Assembly (NCBI GenBank): GCA_029266295.1
Contig: JAQSXD010000100.1
Coordinates: 1-9,942 of the forward strand
Direction: 5' to 3'
From: Bacillota bacterium
Lineage (GTDB): Bacteria > Bacillota > Clostridia > Peptostreptococcales > Anaerovoracaceae
DNA: 9,942 nt
In this document: piece by piece, positions 1 to 6,349 of the stretch
How the letters are laid out: every line of letters starts with the position of its first letter
How positions within the stretch are numbered: position 1 is the stretch's first letter
Position numbers and translations under genes: made by a program
Notes under the pieces: generated by a model
Seen by the model: the letters and a program-made list of their open reading frames with translations, nothing else
What the model was told of the DNA's origin: nothing
The model's database searches: none

Positions 1-1
1 A

Positions 2-265
2 GGAACTGCATATGTTGTAAGGTTGCTAGATGGTACGTTCCGTTGGTTGAGTGACAGATCGTTGGGTTCTAATGACCCAAATCACGCCTATAGATTAGAA
101 GAGGGAGAGATCGGCGTGGTAGTTTCAGATGCTTATCAAAATTTCGCTAAAGAAGGAGAAAAATACAAGGTTTATAAGGTTGCTTACGACGTAGATTATT
201 ATGGCGTTTTTATTGGAGATGTACTACACTGGTTTGGTGGTTTTCAATTAGCAAAATATGAGTAA
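2..265 (+). CDS. 3' end of an unrecognised protein gene, cut by the window edge
   Basis: The reading frame is open from base 2 to the TAA ending at 265, so at least 87 C-terminal residues are visible and the true start lies outside the window. A TTG at 23 could be taken as a start, but the frame continues upstream of it (residues GTAYVVR precede) and no ribosome binding site is visible there. The visible part is rich in Tyr, Val, Gly and acidic residues, with alternating hydrophobic stretches (EIGVVVSD, YKVYKVAYDV, YYGVFIGD) that suggest a small beta-rich, soluble domain. There is no signal peptide, membrane segment or clear catalytic motif in this part. I do not recognise the family. It converges on the SLH gene, with a shared terminator between them. 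Confidence 0.55.
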   Translation, partial: GTAYVVRLLDGTFRWLSDRSLGSNDPNHAYRLEEGEIGVVVSDAYQNFAKEGEKYKVYKVAYDVDYYGVFIGDVLHWFGGFQLAKYE

Positions 266-305
266 AATCAGCTCCTGCTCGGAAGCGAGAAATCGTTGAT
301 ATACA

Positions 306-349
306 AAGAAAAAAGCCCGTAATCGTTGAGATTACGAGCTTTCTTTTTT
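306..349. terminator. Bidirectional hairpin terminator between convergent genes
   Basis: The stem pairs 312-316 with 338-342 and 318-324 with 330-336, with one C-A mismatch at 317/337 and the 5-base loop GTTGA. A-rich sequence on the left and CTTTTTT on the right give a U tract in both directions. It lies about 40 bases after the left-edge gene and about 100 bases after the SLH gene stop, so it can end both transcripts. The rest of 266-449 holds nothing else I can support, apart from a small GGTTAACC palindrome near 422-429. Confidence 0.8.
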
Positions 350-449
350 GTGTATAATTACCAAAATCGATATCTTTTGATTTGCCACCTCAAAAACAGT
401 GTATTCGAACTCTAACCTGAACGGTTAACCAGAGGGTCCCCCAACAGTT

Positions 450-3017
450 TTACGAGCGTTTTTGATCAGTCCGATATGAGTTCTTTATAAATCGCTCCAA
501 GATGGCAGCAACCTCTGCTCGTGAGGCTGGGCTTTGTGGGTTCAGATTGCCGCTGTCGTCGCCTTTAATGATTCCTGAACCGCAGGCCCACTGCAAGGCA
601 GAGTGGGCATATTCAGAAATATCAGTCGAATCATTATATGACAGGATATTCGTATCCTTGCCGACCGACACATCCAGCCCCTTGTACTTTGCATAGTTGT
701 AAAGCATCACAGCAAGCTGCTCGCGGCTCAAAGCGTTTTCGGGTGCGAACTGATTGCTACCGACACCGCCCACGATGCCCTTTGCAGAAGCCCAGGCTGC
801 AGCATTCTCATACCATGCACCGGAGGGAATATCAGCAAAGGCATTTGTATAACTGCCCTTATCACCGCTCAGGCGGTGCAAAACGGTGACAATCATTCCT
901 CTAGTCATTGTGCCGTTGGGACTGAACGCATCAGAACTGGTGCCGGTCATCAGGCCATTTTCATATGCGTACATGATATTTCCGTAGAACCAGTCGTCCT
1001 TATTAATATCCTTAAATGGATTTTCGGTTTTCATAAAAGAAGCTGAAATTGTGTGAGCTAAGCTAACATTTTTAAAAGTGTAAGTTGAAACTGTACCGAC
1101 GGAAATGCCGTCCACAAGCACATCTTCTATTTTGAAGCCCTTGTCGGCAGTAATCGCATAAGTAGCATTACTGCCGTATTCTACAGAATTGCTACCCGAG
1201 GGGCTGATGCTTCCGCCCGTGCTCGAAGAGGCGGAGATTGTGTAGTAGGTGGGTGAGTATCGACCTCTGCCAGAGGAGGGCTTTGCTTGAACGGTAAAAG
1301 TAATGCCTACAGTTGCAGTACTGCCCCCTGGAATTTCAATGGTAAGTGTTTTAGCGTGAGCTCCCACAGATAGACCGTCAGCGGGCTTAGCGGTGAATGT
1401 GCTTGTGCCACCTGCTGAGATAGGAGACGAGGTGTAAGTTACATTATAATCCGTACCGCCGCCTGTTATGGAATAACCAGTTATCGCCTCCATGCCGTTG
1501 TTTTTAATAGTAATGGTTTGTCCATCTGGGGCCGTGGCGTAGCCCTCAGTTATTGAGCCAAAGTCTAGGCTCTTTGGTAATGTGCAAATTGCTGAAACAC
1601 CCTTCGCGGTAATGACCACTGGGCCGTTTACATTTGCCACCTTAATTTCTCCGAAGTCAGAACTGTAGTAATATTCGCCTGCAGAGTCAGCTTTGTCGGC
1701 GCTACTTACAGGCATAACAGGCGTTCCCCCCACTGTGACAGAAACGCTTTCAGGAAGCAGATAACCTTCGTTAGCTTTGAGAGAAAACGTGCAGTCCTCG
1801 CCATCTACTGCATATATAGGACTACCATCGGCCTTTTCTAAATTCACAAGGGAATAGGTCACTTTATGGCCTACTATGGGCTGTAAGGCGCTTGCATAGT
1901 CAGTTTTATAGTCGCCGTTGTACTGCTCATTGAACACCTTAAGCGTGGCATTGTCTCCGAGTGTAACGCCGGAGGGAATGTTAATTGTTGCTGAGCCGCT
2001 GGAATTAGTCAATTTTCGGATTCGACCATAGTGAAGGATATAGCCAAGGTCGTCGACAATAACCGCTGAAATGTACTCGTTTGCCCCCGCCTTAGCACCG
2101 TAGTAATCAAAGCCAACGCTGTTGGCGGATACCGCTGTTGGCGAAACGCCAAAGTTTCTGTTACTATCAAGAAGCGTCAGCGTCCATTCGCTGGGCTTGG
2201 TGGTCGAAACCTTTGTCAGTGCGTCTGCACCTTCACTGCCGGAGGCTTTACCGCCTTGGGCGGTTTCAGTGGCAGCAGAGGCAAAGAGGACAGCGTTTTT
2301 ATTTAAGTTGAAAGCAGGACGAAGATTACTAAACATTAATGGATCTGTAGTGTCTACTTTGCCATCTTTACAAACTATACCTTGTTGCGAGATTTTTGAG
2401 CGAACCCACCAAAGATCGCCCTCGCTACTATCGTTGACCTTTGCAACAAGGTTTGTTCCCTCCGTGCCATAATATGTTATTGCTTCCTCTGCAGAAAGAA
2501 GGAACATTCTATCACCTTGCAATATGTTTGTAACTGCAGGAAAAGAGCGATTGTAACAAGCTGTGGTAAACACACTATCACTCTTTGTTGTAGCAACCAT
2601 AACTCTCTGCTCATTTAAGCTGAAATTGCCGCTGTCAGCTGCAAAGGTGGTATTTACCCATTTTCGTGCTCTACTGTCTTTGTAGCCGGATTCTCTATCG
2701 CCAAAAGACAAATGTTGAGGACTAAAACAATATTTTGACTGCAGGAACATGGCATCACTGTTGGGAATAGTTATACTTCCGTCGCTTAAGGTATCAGTCG
2801 TTCCAGTGGCATTACCTGCTTCTGAGTCCAGTACGCACCATTGAATTGGATTGCTGTTGTAGCCGCCGAAATATATATAATTCCCATCTATGATGCCGCC
2901 TGTGCCCAGTCTAATTCCACTCGAGCCTTTTGCGCTTGCCGGTATTGATATTGTAGGCAGCAGCGCAATTATCATGCACAGGCACAGCAGCAGGCTTAAA
3001 AAACGTTTTACTCTCAT
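450..3017 (-). CDS. Secreted SLH-domain surface protein with N-terminal DUF6273-like domain
   Basis: This 855-residue protein has a signal peptide at 1-29: basic MRVKR, a hydrophobic core rich in Leu and Ile, and likely cleavage after ASA. Residues about 35-250 resemble the DUF6273 domain, with the markers WWVRSK (203-208) and LRPAFNLN (232-239). Beta-sandwich or Ig-like segments follow. Residues 478-575 look like a choice-of-anchor/ASH-type domain (LDFGSITEG). Residues 590-661 are a bacterial repeat domain (GGSISPSG, GFKIEDVLVDG). Three SLH repeats close the protein at about 667-718, 728-780 and 793-845. SLH repeats normally bind pyruvylated secondary cell-wall polymer, so the protein is probably held non-covalently on the cell surface with its N-terminal domains displayed. 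What they bind is unknown. GGAGG lies 8 bases before the ATG. That ATG overlaps the stop of the upstream cysteine-rich gene (ATGA), which implies coupled translation. The family call is firm and the N-terminal domain name is less so. Confidence 0.9.
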   Translation of the reverse strand: MRVKRFLSLLLCLCMIIALLPTISIPASAKGSSGIRLGTGGIIDGNYIYFGGYNSNPIQWCVLDSEAGNATGTTDTLSDGSITIPNSDAMFLQSKYCFSPQHLSFGDRESGYKDSRARKWVNTTFAADSGNFSLNEQRVMVATTKSDSVFTTACYNRSFPAVTNILQGDRMFLLSAEEAITYYGTEGTNLVAKVNDSSEGDLWWVRSKISQQGIVCKDGKVDTTDPLMFSNLRPAFNLNKNAVLFASAATETAQGGKASGSEGADALTKVSTTKPSEWTLTLLDSNRNFGVSPTAVSANSVGFDYYGAKAGANEYISAVIVDDLGYILHYGRIRKLTNSSGSATINIPSGVTLGDNATLKVFNEQYNGDYKTDYASALQPIVGHKVTYSLVNLEKADGSPIYAVDGEDCTFSLKANEGYLLPESVSVTVGGTPVMPVSSADKADSAGEYYYSSDFGEIKVANVNGPVVITAKGVSAICTLPKSLDFGSITEGYATAPDGQTITIKNNGMEAITGYSITGGGTDYNVTYTSSPISAGGTSTFTAKPADGLSVGAHAKTLTIEIPGGSTATVGITFTVQAKPSSGRGRYSPTYYTISASSSTGGSISPSGSNSVEYGSNATYAITADKGFKIEDVLVDGISVGTVSTYTFKNVSLAHTISASFMKTENPFKDINKDDWFYGNIMYAYENGLMTGTSSDAFSPNGTMTRGMIVTVLHRLSGDKGSYTNAFADIPSGAWYENAAAWASAKGIVGGVGSNQFAPENALSREQLAVMLYNYAKYKGLDVSVGKDTNILSYNDSTDISEYAHSALQWACGSGIIKGDDSGNLNPQSPASRAEVAAILERFIKNSYRTDQKRS

Positions 3018-3348
3018 TTCATTTCCTCCGACTCTGATTTAATTTTAAGATGCCACGCATCACACATACATAGGCCAATGGGGTCATAAGGCATTTGCTC
3101 TCGGTGGAACCAGCCGCAGCCGCCGCAGTCAAAGGGCTTTGGCTCTCCTGATGTCTTGGGCTTGCATTGAGCGCAGCTCTCCTGCTCTGCAGTCGAAAAG
3201 GGCCTGCCCTCATCGGTATACTCCGGTCGCTCCGCAAAGTCTGGATAGACCGGGTAGCTCTCCTTGAGCTGCTCGTCGTATTCCAGATATATTGAGAACA
3301 CCCTGCCACCCATCTGGCAGACCCTATACAGTTTTTTTGCTCAGGCAT
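3014..3348 (-). CDS. Small cysteine-rich protein, start separated from body by a frame change at an A7 run
   Basis: The body is read from the in-frame ATG at 3313 to the TGA at 3014 (99 residues). It has paired cysteines CAQC (47-50) and CGGC (63-66) plus CMC (82-84), a pattern suited to binding zinc or another metal. The ATG at 3313 has no ribosome binding site. Upstream, the ATG at 3346-3348 has a GAGGTG site 7 bases before it and starts MPEQK, but in the other frame. The frames meet at an A7 run (3332-3338 on this strand). With one extra base the reading becomes MPEQKKLYRVCQMGGRVF and continues into the body, giving about 111 residues. The extended product looks like one continuous protein. 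The cause could be a one-base deletion, a sequencing error, or -1 frameshifting at A_AAA_AAC. The gene is first in a two-gene unit with the SLH gene (4-base overlap). Its function is unknown. It has no signal peptide, so it is probably cytoplasmic, unlike its partner. Confidence 0.6.
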
Positions 3349-3370
3349 AAGTTCGCACCTCTTTCTCAAA

Positions 3371-3413
3371 TAGAAAAACCCTTATGATAGCTTTTGAAAC
3401 TATCATAGGGGTT
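3371..3413 (-). terminator. Terminator of the two-HTH regulator gene
   Basis: A 14-bp stem (3377-3390 with 3400-3413, one G-U pair, 9-base loop) is followed on the minus strand by GTTTTTCTATTT. It lies about 55 bases after the stop of the regulator gene. The arm transcribed first also contains the -10 box of the next promoter. Confidence 0.8.
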
Positions 3414-3430
3414 AATTCATAGTTTGTGAA
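3402..3430 (-). promoter_or_regulatory. Predicted promoter for the cysteine-rich/SLH gene pair
   Basis: On the minus strand, TTCACA (3430-3425) and TATGAT (3407-3402) are separated by exactly 17 bases. Each differs from the sigma-A consensus at one position. The -10 lies in the first-transcribed arm of the terminator hairpin, so a transcript starting near 3395 would lack most of that arm and escape the terminator. Predicted from sequence only. Confidence 0.6.
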
Positions 3431-3456
3431 GTGACTTTTTGATCCTAAAAAGTCAC
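3431..3456. repeat. Perfect 10-bp inverted repeat next to the -35 box
   Basis: GTGACTTTTT (3431-3440) and AAAAAGTCAC (3447-3456) are separated by 6 bases and directly abut the -35 box of the pair promoter on its upstream side. It could be an operator. Read on the plus strand it is followed by GTTTTTTG, so it could also act as a terminator against antisense transcription entering the regulator gene. The sequence does not decide between these. Confidence 0.5.
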
Positions 3457-3468
3457 GTTTTTTGACCG

Positions 3469-4647
3469 TTAAAACACATATTTTGCCAGCTCATCCCGTC
3501 CGGAAATAAACAGTTTTTCGTAAATCTCCAGCATGATATTTTTAAGCCTTCCGACGGTAATACTATACTGCTCTGCAATTTCTGCGTAAGGAGTACGGTG
3601 CGCCACAAGCAGGGCAATATGATACTCCCGCACGGAAAGTATCAGCGTAATGTTATCCTTTGTGAACAGGTTGTGAAAGGTGATCCAATTTTTAATTGCG
3701 CTCTCACATTGCCGAAGAACGGCATCATAGTAATCGGGAAAGGAGTCTTTCAGGCACTGCTCGACAAGTCCGCCAAGGGCGATAATGCTCTCCGCAAAAG
3801 GAGTTATAAAACCGTGGGGTAAAGCAAGGTTCATCGCTTCCATCAGCCACCGTCGGGCATCATCGCTGCGGCTTAGACAACTGCACGCGATGGCGCATAC
3901 TACACGGAAATAGATATCCATCTGTGTGATTCCCTGCTGCGATTCACATAGGGCCAGAGCGGTTTGCCCGACAGTCAGCATGGCTTCAAACTGGCGTGTG
4001 CTCTGCAAGTACTTTGCTCGAATATAGAGCGCGATGGGTCTTATCTGTACCGGAAGCGCGCTAAAATTGCCCTCTTTCATCCAGCTTGGAACCATATTTG
4101 GAGCCATTGCGCTCACATCTGCGGCTGCAAGTGACATCTCCGCAAAAGCGGAAACATTGCGTCCTGCGTTGTCAGTTATGTATATTTTGAGGTATTCAGC
4201 AATTTCTGTATATTTACGGTAATCTCCCATACTGACTGCCGTTACTATCGCCATATAGCAGGCGCGCAGCTTGGCCGCTTCGTCTCCCTCGGTCTTTTTA
4301 AAGCAGATCAGCGCCCGCTCAAAATCGCCTCGCAAATAGGAGAGCTCCAATTCGTATTGAATTCGCAGCCGTTCATCTTCTAAGAATTCCAGAATCGCGT
4401 CCGGGTTATTTGCCGGCATGGGCATGCTGGTGGATGCAATCACAAAGAAGAGCTCATCGGATAATGATTTATCCGGCAACTTTTTTTCACTTCGTGGATC
4501 GGAAGGCTTTTCCGCATCAGCCGGAATCATCCAAGCCTTTCCAAATTTCCTGGCCCCTGAAATGCGGTTGTTGGATACTAATCTTTGAACCTGCCGTAGT
4601 GAAATATTCCACCTTTTAGAGGCCTCTGAGACGGAAATATAGCCCAT
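3469..4647 (-). CDS. Transcriptional regulator with an N-terminal excisionase/MerR-like HTH, helical repeats and a C-terminal LuxR-like HTH
   Basis: The protein has 392 residues. Residues about 3-43 (YISVSEASKRWNISLRQVQR, then an I-S-G-A-R-K-F-G-K-A-W-M-I-P wing) match the HTH found in excisionases and MerR-like proteins. Residues about 80-330 are almost entirely helical with TPR-like spacing (LSYLRGDFERALICF, YIRAKYLQSTRQFEAML), as in MalT-type regulators. Residues about 334-392 resemble a divergent LuxR/GerE HTH: LSVREYHIALLVAHRTPYAE is followed by IAEQYSITVGRLKN and IYEKLFISGRDELAKYV. There is no signal peptide or membrane segment, so it is a cytoplasmic DNA-binding protein. AAAGGACGGTG lies 7 bases before the ATG. 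It is followed by its own terminator and then by the cysteine-rich/SLH pair, so it may control that pair, itself, or both. The helical region may sense a ligand or a partner protein. The target is inference from position only. Confidence 0.85.
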   Translation of the reverse strand: MGYISVSEASKRWNISLRQVQRLVSNNRISGARKFGKAWMIPADAEKPSDPRSEKKLPDKSLSDELFFVIASTSMPMPANNPDAILEFLEDERLRIQYELELSYLRGDFERALICFKKTEGDEAAKLRACYMAIVTAVSMGDYRKYTEIAEYLKIYITDNAGRNVSAFAEMSLAAADVSAMAPNMVPSWMKEGNFSALPVQIRPIALYIRAKYLQSTRQFEAMLTVGQTALALCESQQGITQMDIYFRVVCAIACSCLSRSDDARRWLMEAMNLALPHGFITPFAESIIALGGLVEQCLKDSFPDYYDAVLRQCESAIKNWITFHNLFTKDNITLILSVREYHIALLVAHRTPYAEIAEQYSITVGRLKNIMLEIYEKLFISGRDELAKYVF

Positions 4648-4685
4648 TTGGCAACACCGTCCTTTCTATGCGAAATAACATTTAG

Positions 4686-4714
4686 ATTATAGTCGCAATC
4701 GCGACATGTTGCAA
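4686..4714 (-). promoter_or_regulatory. Predicted promoter of the two-HTH regulator, with an inverted repeat in its spacer
   Basis: TTGCAA (4714-4709) and a perfect TATAAT (4691-4686) are separated by 17 bases. Transcription would start near 4679, about 30 bases before the ATG. The spacer contains GTCGC-N4-GCGAC (4692-4705), an inverted repeat well placed to act as an operator and possibly to give autoregulation. Confidence 0.7.
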
Positions 4715-4733
4715 AGAAAAATATTTTATAACA

Positions 4734-4779
4734 CTAAAAACGATGACATGCGAATTTTTTCGCATGTCATCGTTTTTAG
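4734..4779 (-). terminator. Strong hairpin terminator of ssrA
   Basis: A perfect 21-bp stem (4734-4754 with 4759-4779) has a 4-base loop. On the minus strand it begins 10 bases after the mature tmRNA 3' end. The last arm ends in CGTTTTTAG, which with the following T-rich sequence supplies the U-rich segment. Confidence 0.8.
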
Positions 4780-4788
4780 AAAGAAATT

Positions 4789-5135
4789 TGGTGGAGGCGG
4801 GGGGAGTTGAACCCCCGTCCGAAAACATTTTCACAGGAACTTCTCCGGGCGCAGACGGTTATTTACATTCCCTTGCTATGCCGTAAGGCCGTCATACTAC
4901 ATAGCTTAGTAGCTTCATTGGTCATGCTGTGGGCAAAGCTTACCACAGGCACGTGCACCACTCATTTCACGCCCAAACCCGGCTCGTGGTCCTTCCGGGC
5001 AGGACGGCCGCATTAAGCAGCGGCGAGAACTACGTTATTGTTGTTCTTTAATTTATAGATGCCAATTTTAAGGATGTTAGGCGCATCCGCCCGCTATTCC
5101 TGCTTCCATATCCCCGTCGAAACCAGTACGCCCCC
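4789..5135 (-). ncRNA. ssrA: Transfer-messenger RNA (tmRNA)
   Basis: This RNA of about 347 nt rescues ribosomes stalled on broken mRNA: it accepts alanine, enters with SmpB, and supplies a short reading frame that tags the stalled protein for proteolysis. The 5' end GGGGGCG (5135-5129), followed by TACTGGTTTCGACGGGG, is a tmRNA hallmark. It pairs with CGCCTCC before the 3' CCA, which is encoded (4791-4789). The T arm near 4798-4818 reads CGGGGGTTCAACTCCCCC. The middle contains several GC-rich stem segments consistent with the pseudoknots. smpB lies upstream on the same strand, with only the isomerase gene between. A promoter sits about 50 bases upstream of the mature 5' end, so the primary transcript has a leader that RNase P would be expected to remove. 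Confidence 0.97.
5013..5063 (-). other. tmRNA tag-peptide reading frame
   Basis: Reading back from the TAA (5015-5013) gives GGC ATC TAT and so on to GCC GCT GCT, encoding GIYKLKNNNNVVLAAA. With the alanine carried by tmRNA, the tag would be 17 residues. The end VVLAAA fits the hydrophobic degron recognised by ClpXP-type proteases. The resume codon GGC is inferred by analogy with the B. subtilis tag, which also starts at glycine and is of similar length. The stop and C-terminal part are certain; the exact first codon is less so. Confidence 0.7.
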
Positions 5136-5141
5136 ATATAA

Positions 5142-5158
5142 GGCCGTCATAGACGGCC
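5142..5158 (-). other. Hairpin in the ssrA leader
   Basis: GGCCGTC-TAT-GACGGCC forms a 7-bp stem with a 3-base loop, 7 bases upstream of the mature tmRNA 5' end. It has no U tract, so it is probably not an efficient terminator. It may guide 5' processing, or partly end readthrough from the isomerase gene. Confidence 0.4.
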
Positions 5159-5183
5159 AAAGTAAACCAAGGGGGAAGAAATG

Positions 5184-5213
5184 ATTATATCACAGTCGGT
5201 TCTGGATAATCAA
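5184..5213 (-). promoter_or_regulatory. Predicted ssrA promoter inside the 3' end of the isomerase gene
   Basis: TTGATT (5213-5208), an 18-base spacer and a perfect TATAAT (5189-5184) preceded by TG (extended -10). The -10 overlaps the isomerase stop codon. Transcription would start near 5177, about 40 bases before the mature tmRNA 5' end. Confidence 0.7.
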
Positions 5214-5709
5214 TAGCAAAGGTTTCCACAGTGGTGGATTTGATCCGCTGGTCAACCTTGGGTTTGTCCTGCATATTAGTTTTTGCTGATACAATTTTAT
5301 CTACTACATCCATGCCCTCAATTACCATACCAAACGAAGCATATTGTCCATCCAGGTGAGGTGACTTCTCAACCATAATAAAAAATTGGCTACCAGCAGA
5401 GTTCGGTTGCATGGAACGCGCCATGGAGAGTACCCCACGATCATGCGCCAAGTCGTTCTGGAATCCATTCATGGAAAACTCGCCGGGAATGGTATAACCT
5501 GGGCCGCCTGTACCTGTACCATGGGGGCAACCACCCTGTATCATAAATCCTGGGATCACTCGATGAAAGATTAAACCGTCATAATAGCCTTTCTGAATGA
5601 GACTAATAAAGTTATTAACGCTGTTGGGTGCCACATCTGGATACAGTTCTGCGACAATTTTGCCGCCGTCTTCCATTTCGATGGTTACAATCGGATTCTT
5701 CTTTTCCAT
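5185..5709 (-). CDS. Cyclophilin-type peptidyl-prolyl cis-trans isomerase
   Basis: The protein has 174 residues, a normal length for a single-domain bacterial cyclophilin. It catalyses cis-trans isomerisation of peptide bonds before proline during protein folding. Active-site residues matching human CypA R55, F60, M61 and Q63 are present in FHRVIPGFMIQGG as R50, F55, M56 and Q58. The second core motif, NSAGSQFFI, spans 103-111. The loop HLDGQYASFG (118-127) has His where CypA has Trp121, a common difference in bacterial forms usually linked to weak cyclosporin binding. No signal peptide or lipobox is present, so it should be cytoplasmic. AAGGAG lies 9 bases before the ATG. It starts 30 bases after the smpB stop on the same strand, so the two are probably co-transcribed. 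Its 3' end holds the ssrA promoter. Confidence 0.95.
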   Translation of the reverse strand: MEKKNPIVTIEMEDGGKIVAELYPDVAPNSVNNFISLIQKGYYDGLIFHRVIPGFMIQGGCPHGTGTGGPGYTIPGEFSMNGFQNDLAHDRGVLSMARSMQPNSAGSQFFIMVEKSPHLDGQYASFGMVIEGMDVVDKIVSAKTNMQDKPKVDQRIKSTTVETFAIDYPEPTVI

Positions 5710-5739
5710 AAGTTGTTCTCCTTTTTTTATGAGACATAG

Positions 5740-6198
5740 CTACCGCTGTTTTAATGCACGATCAATTTCTCGCTTGGCATCCCGCTTGGCGTCTGCTTCT
5801 CGTTTGTCATAAAGCTTTTTACCCTTACAAAGACCGATCTCAACCTTTACCTTAGGCCCGCTAAAATAGAGGCTGAGAGGAACAAGCGTATAGCCGTCCT
5901 GTTGAATTTTTCCATACAAGCGCATGATCTCACGCTTATGCATGAGAAGTCTGCGCGGACGCCGTGGTTCCTTATTGAAAATGTTTCCCTTTTCATACGG
6001 ACTTACATGCATGCCATTGATGGTCATTTGCCCATCTTTGATGGTGCAAAAGGAATCCTTCAAATTTACGCTGCCTAAGCGAATTGACTTCACTTCAGTT
6101 CCGGCCAGTTCAATTCCAGCTTCATAGCGGTCTTCTACAAAGTAGTCGTGGAACGCCTTGCTGTTTTTGGCAATGTTTTTATTCTTTTGCTCCGACAT
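5740..6198 (-). CDS. smpB: SsrA-binding protein SmpB
   Basis: The protein has 152 residues, the usual SmpB length. It binds the tRNA-like part of tmRNA and delivers it to stalled ribosomes. Family motifs are visible: an N-terminal NIAKNSKAFHDYFVEDRYEAG, then ELAGTEVKSIR (30-40), EPRRPRRLLMHKREI (77-91) and the basic tail GKKLYDKREADAKRD (126-140), which reads the empty mRNA channel. The frame is open another 64 codons upstream, but that part is not SmpB-like and contains the predicted promoter. The start at 6198 gives the normal N-terminus. A GGAAGG site lies about 11 bases before it, slightly far. It begins the smpB-isomerase unit and lies close upstream of ssrA. Confidence 0.97.
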   Translation of the reverse strand: MSEQKNKNIAKNSKAFHDYFVEDRYEAGIELAGTEVKSIRLGSVNLKDSFCTIKDGQMTINGMHVSPYEKGNIFNKEPRRPRRLLMHKREIMRLYGKIQQDGYTLVPLSLYFSGPKVKVEIGLCKGKKLYDKREADAKRDAKREIDRALKQR

Positions 6199-6247
6199 AG
6201 TAGACGTTCCCTTCCTGATACTCATCCACGGTAATGTTGATACTTCA

Positions 6248-6277
6248 ATTATACCATATATAGTAAACCAAATACAA
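6248..6277 (-). promoter_or_regulatory. Predicted smpB promoter
   Basis: TTGTAT (6277-6272), an 18-base spacer and a perfect TATAAT (6253-6248) preceded by TGG (extended -10). Transcription would start near 6241, giving a leader of about 43 bases before the SmpB ATG. This also argues against the longer smpB start at 6390. Confidence 0.7.
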
Positions 6278-6349
6278 CTGTGAATCAGAAATTTATTAGA
6301 CAGCCTAGTTCTAGCTTTGCTACTTATTCGACACTTGCAGGAAGGGTAA

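Noticed and set aside
391..440. tRNA T-arm-like sequence TTCGAA near 396-401
   Set aside because: The flanking bases do not form a T stem, and no acceptor or anticodon arm is present.
3019..3369. 116-residue frame overlapping the cysteine-rich gene
   Set aside because: After the A7 run its sequence is low-quality (Ser/Arg-rich). Only its first few codons (MPEQK) seem to belong to the real gene.
266..4789. Genomic island integrated at the ssrA 3' end
   Set aside because: No second copy of the ssrA 3' sequence appears at the left side, and no integrase is seen in the window.
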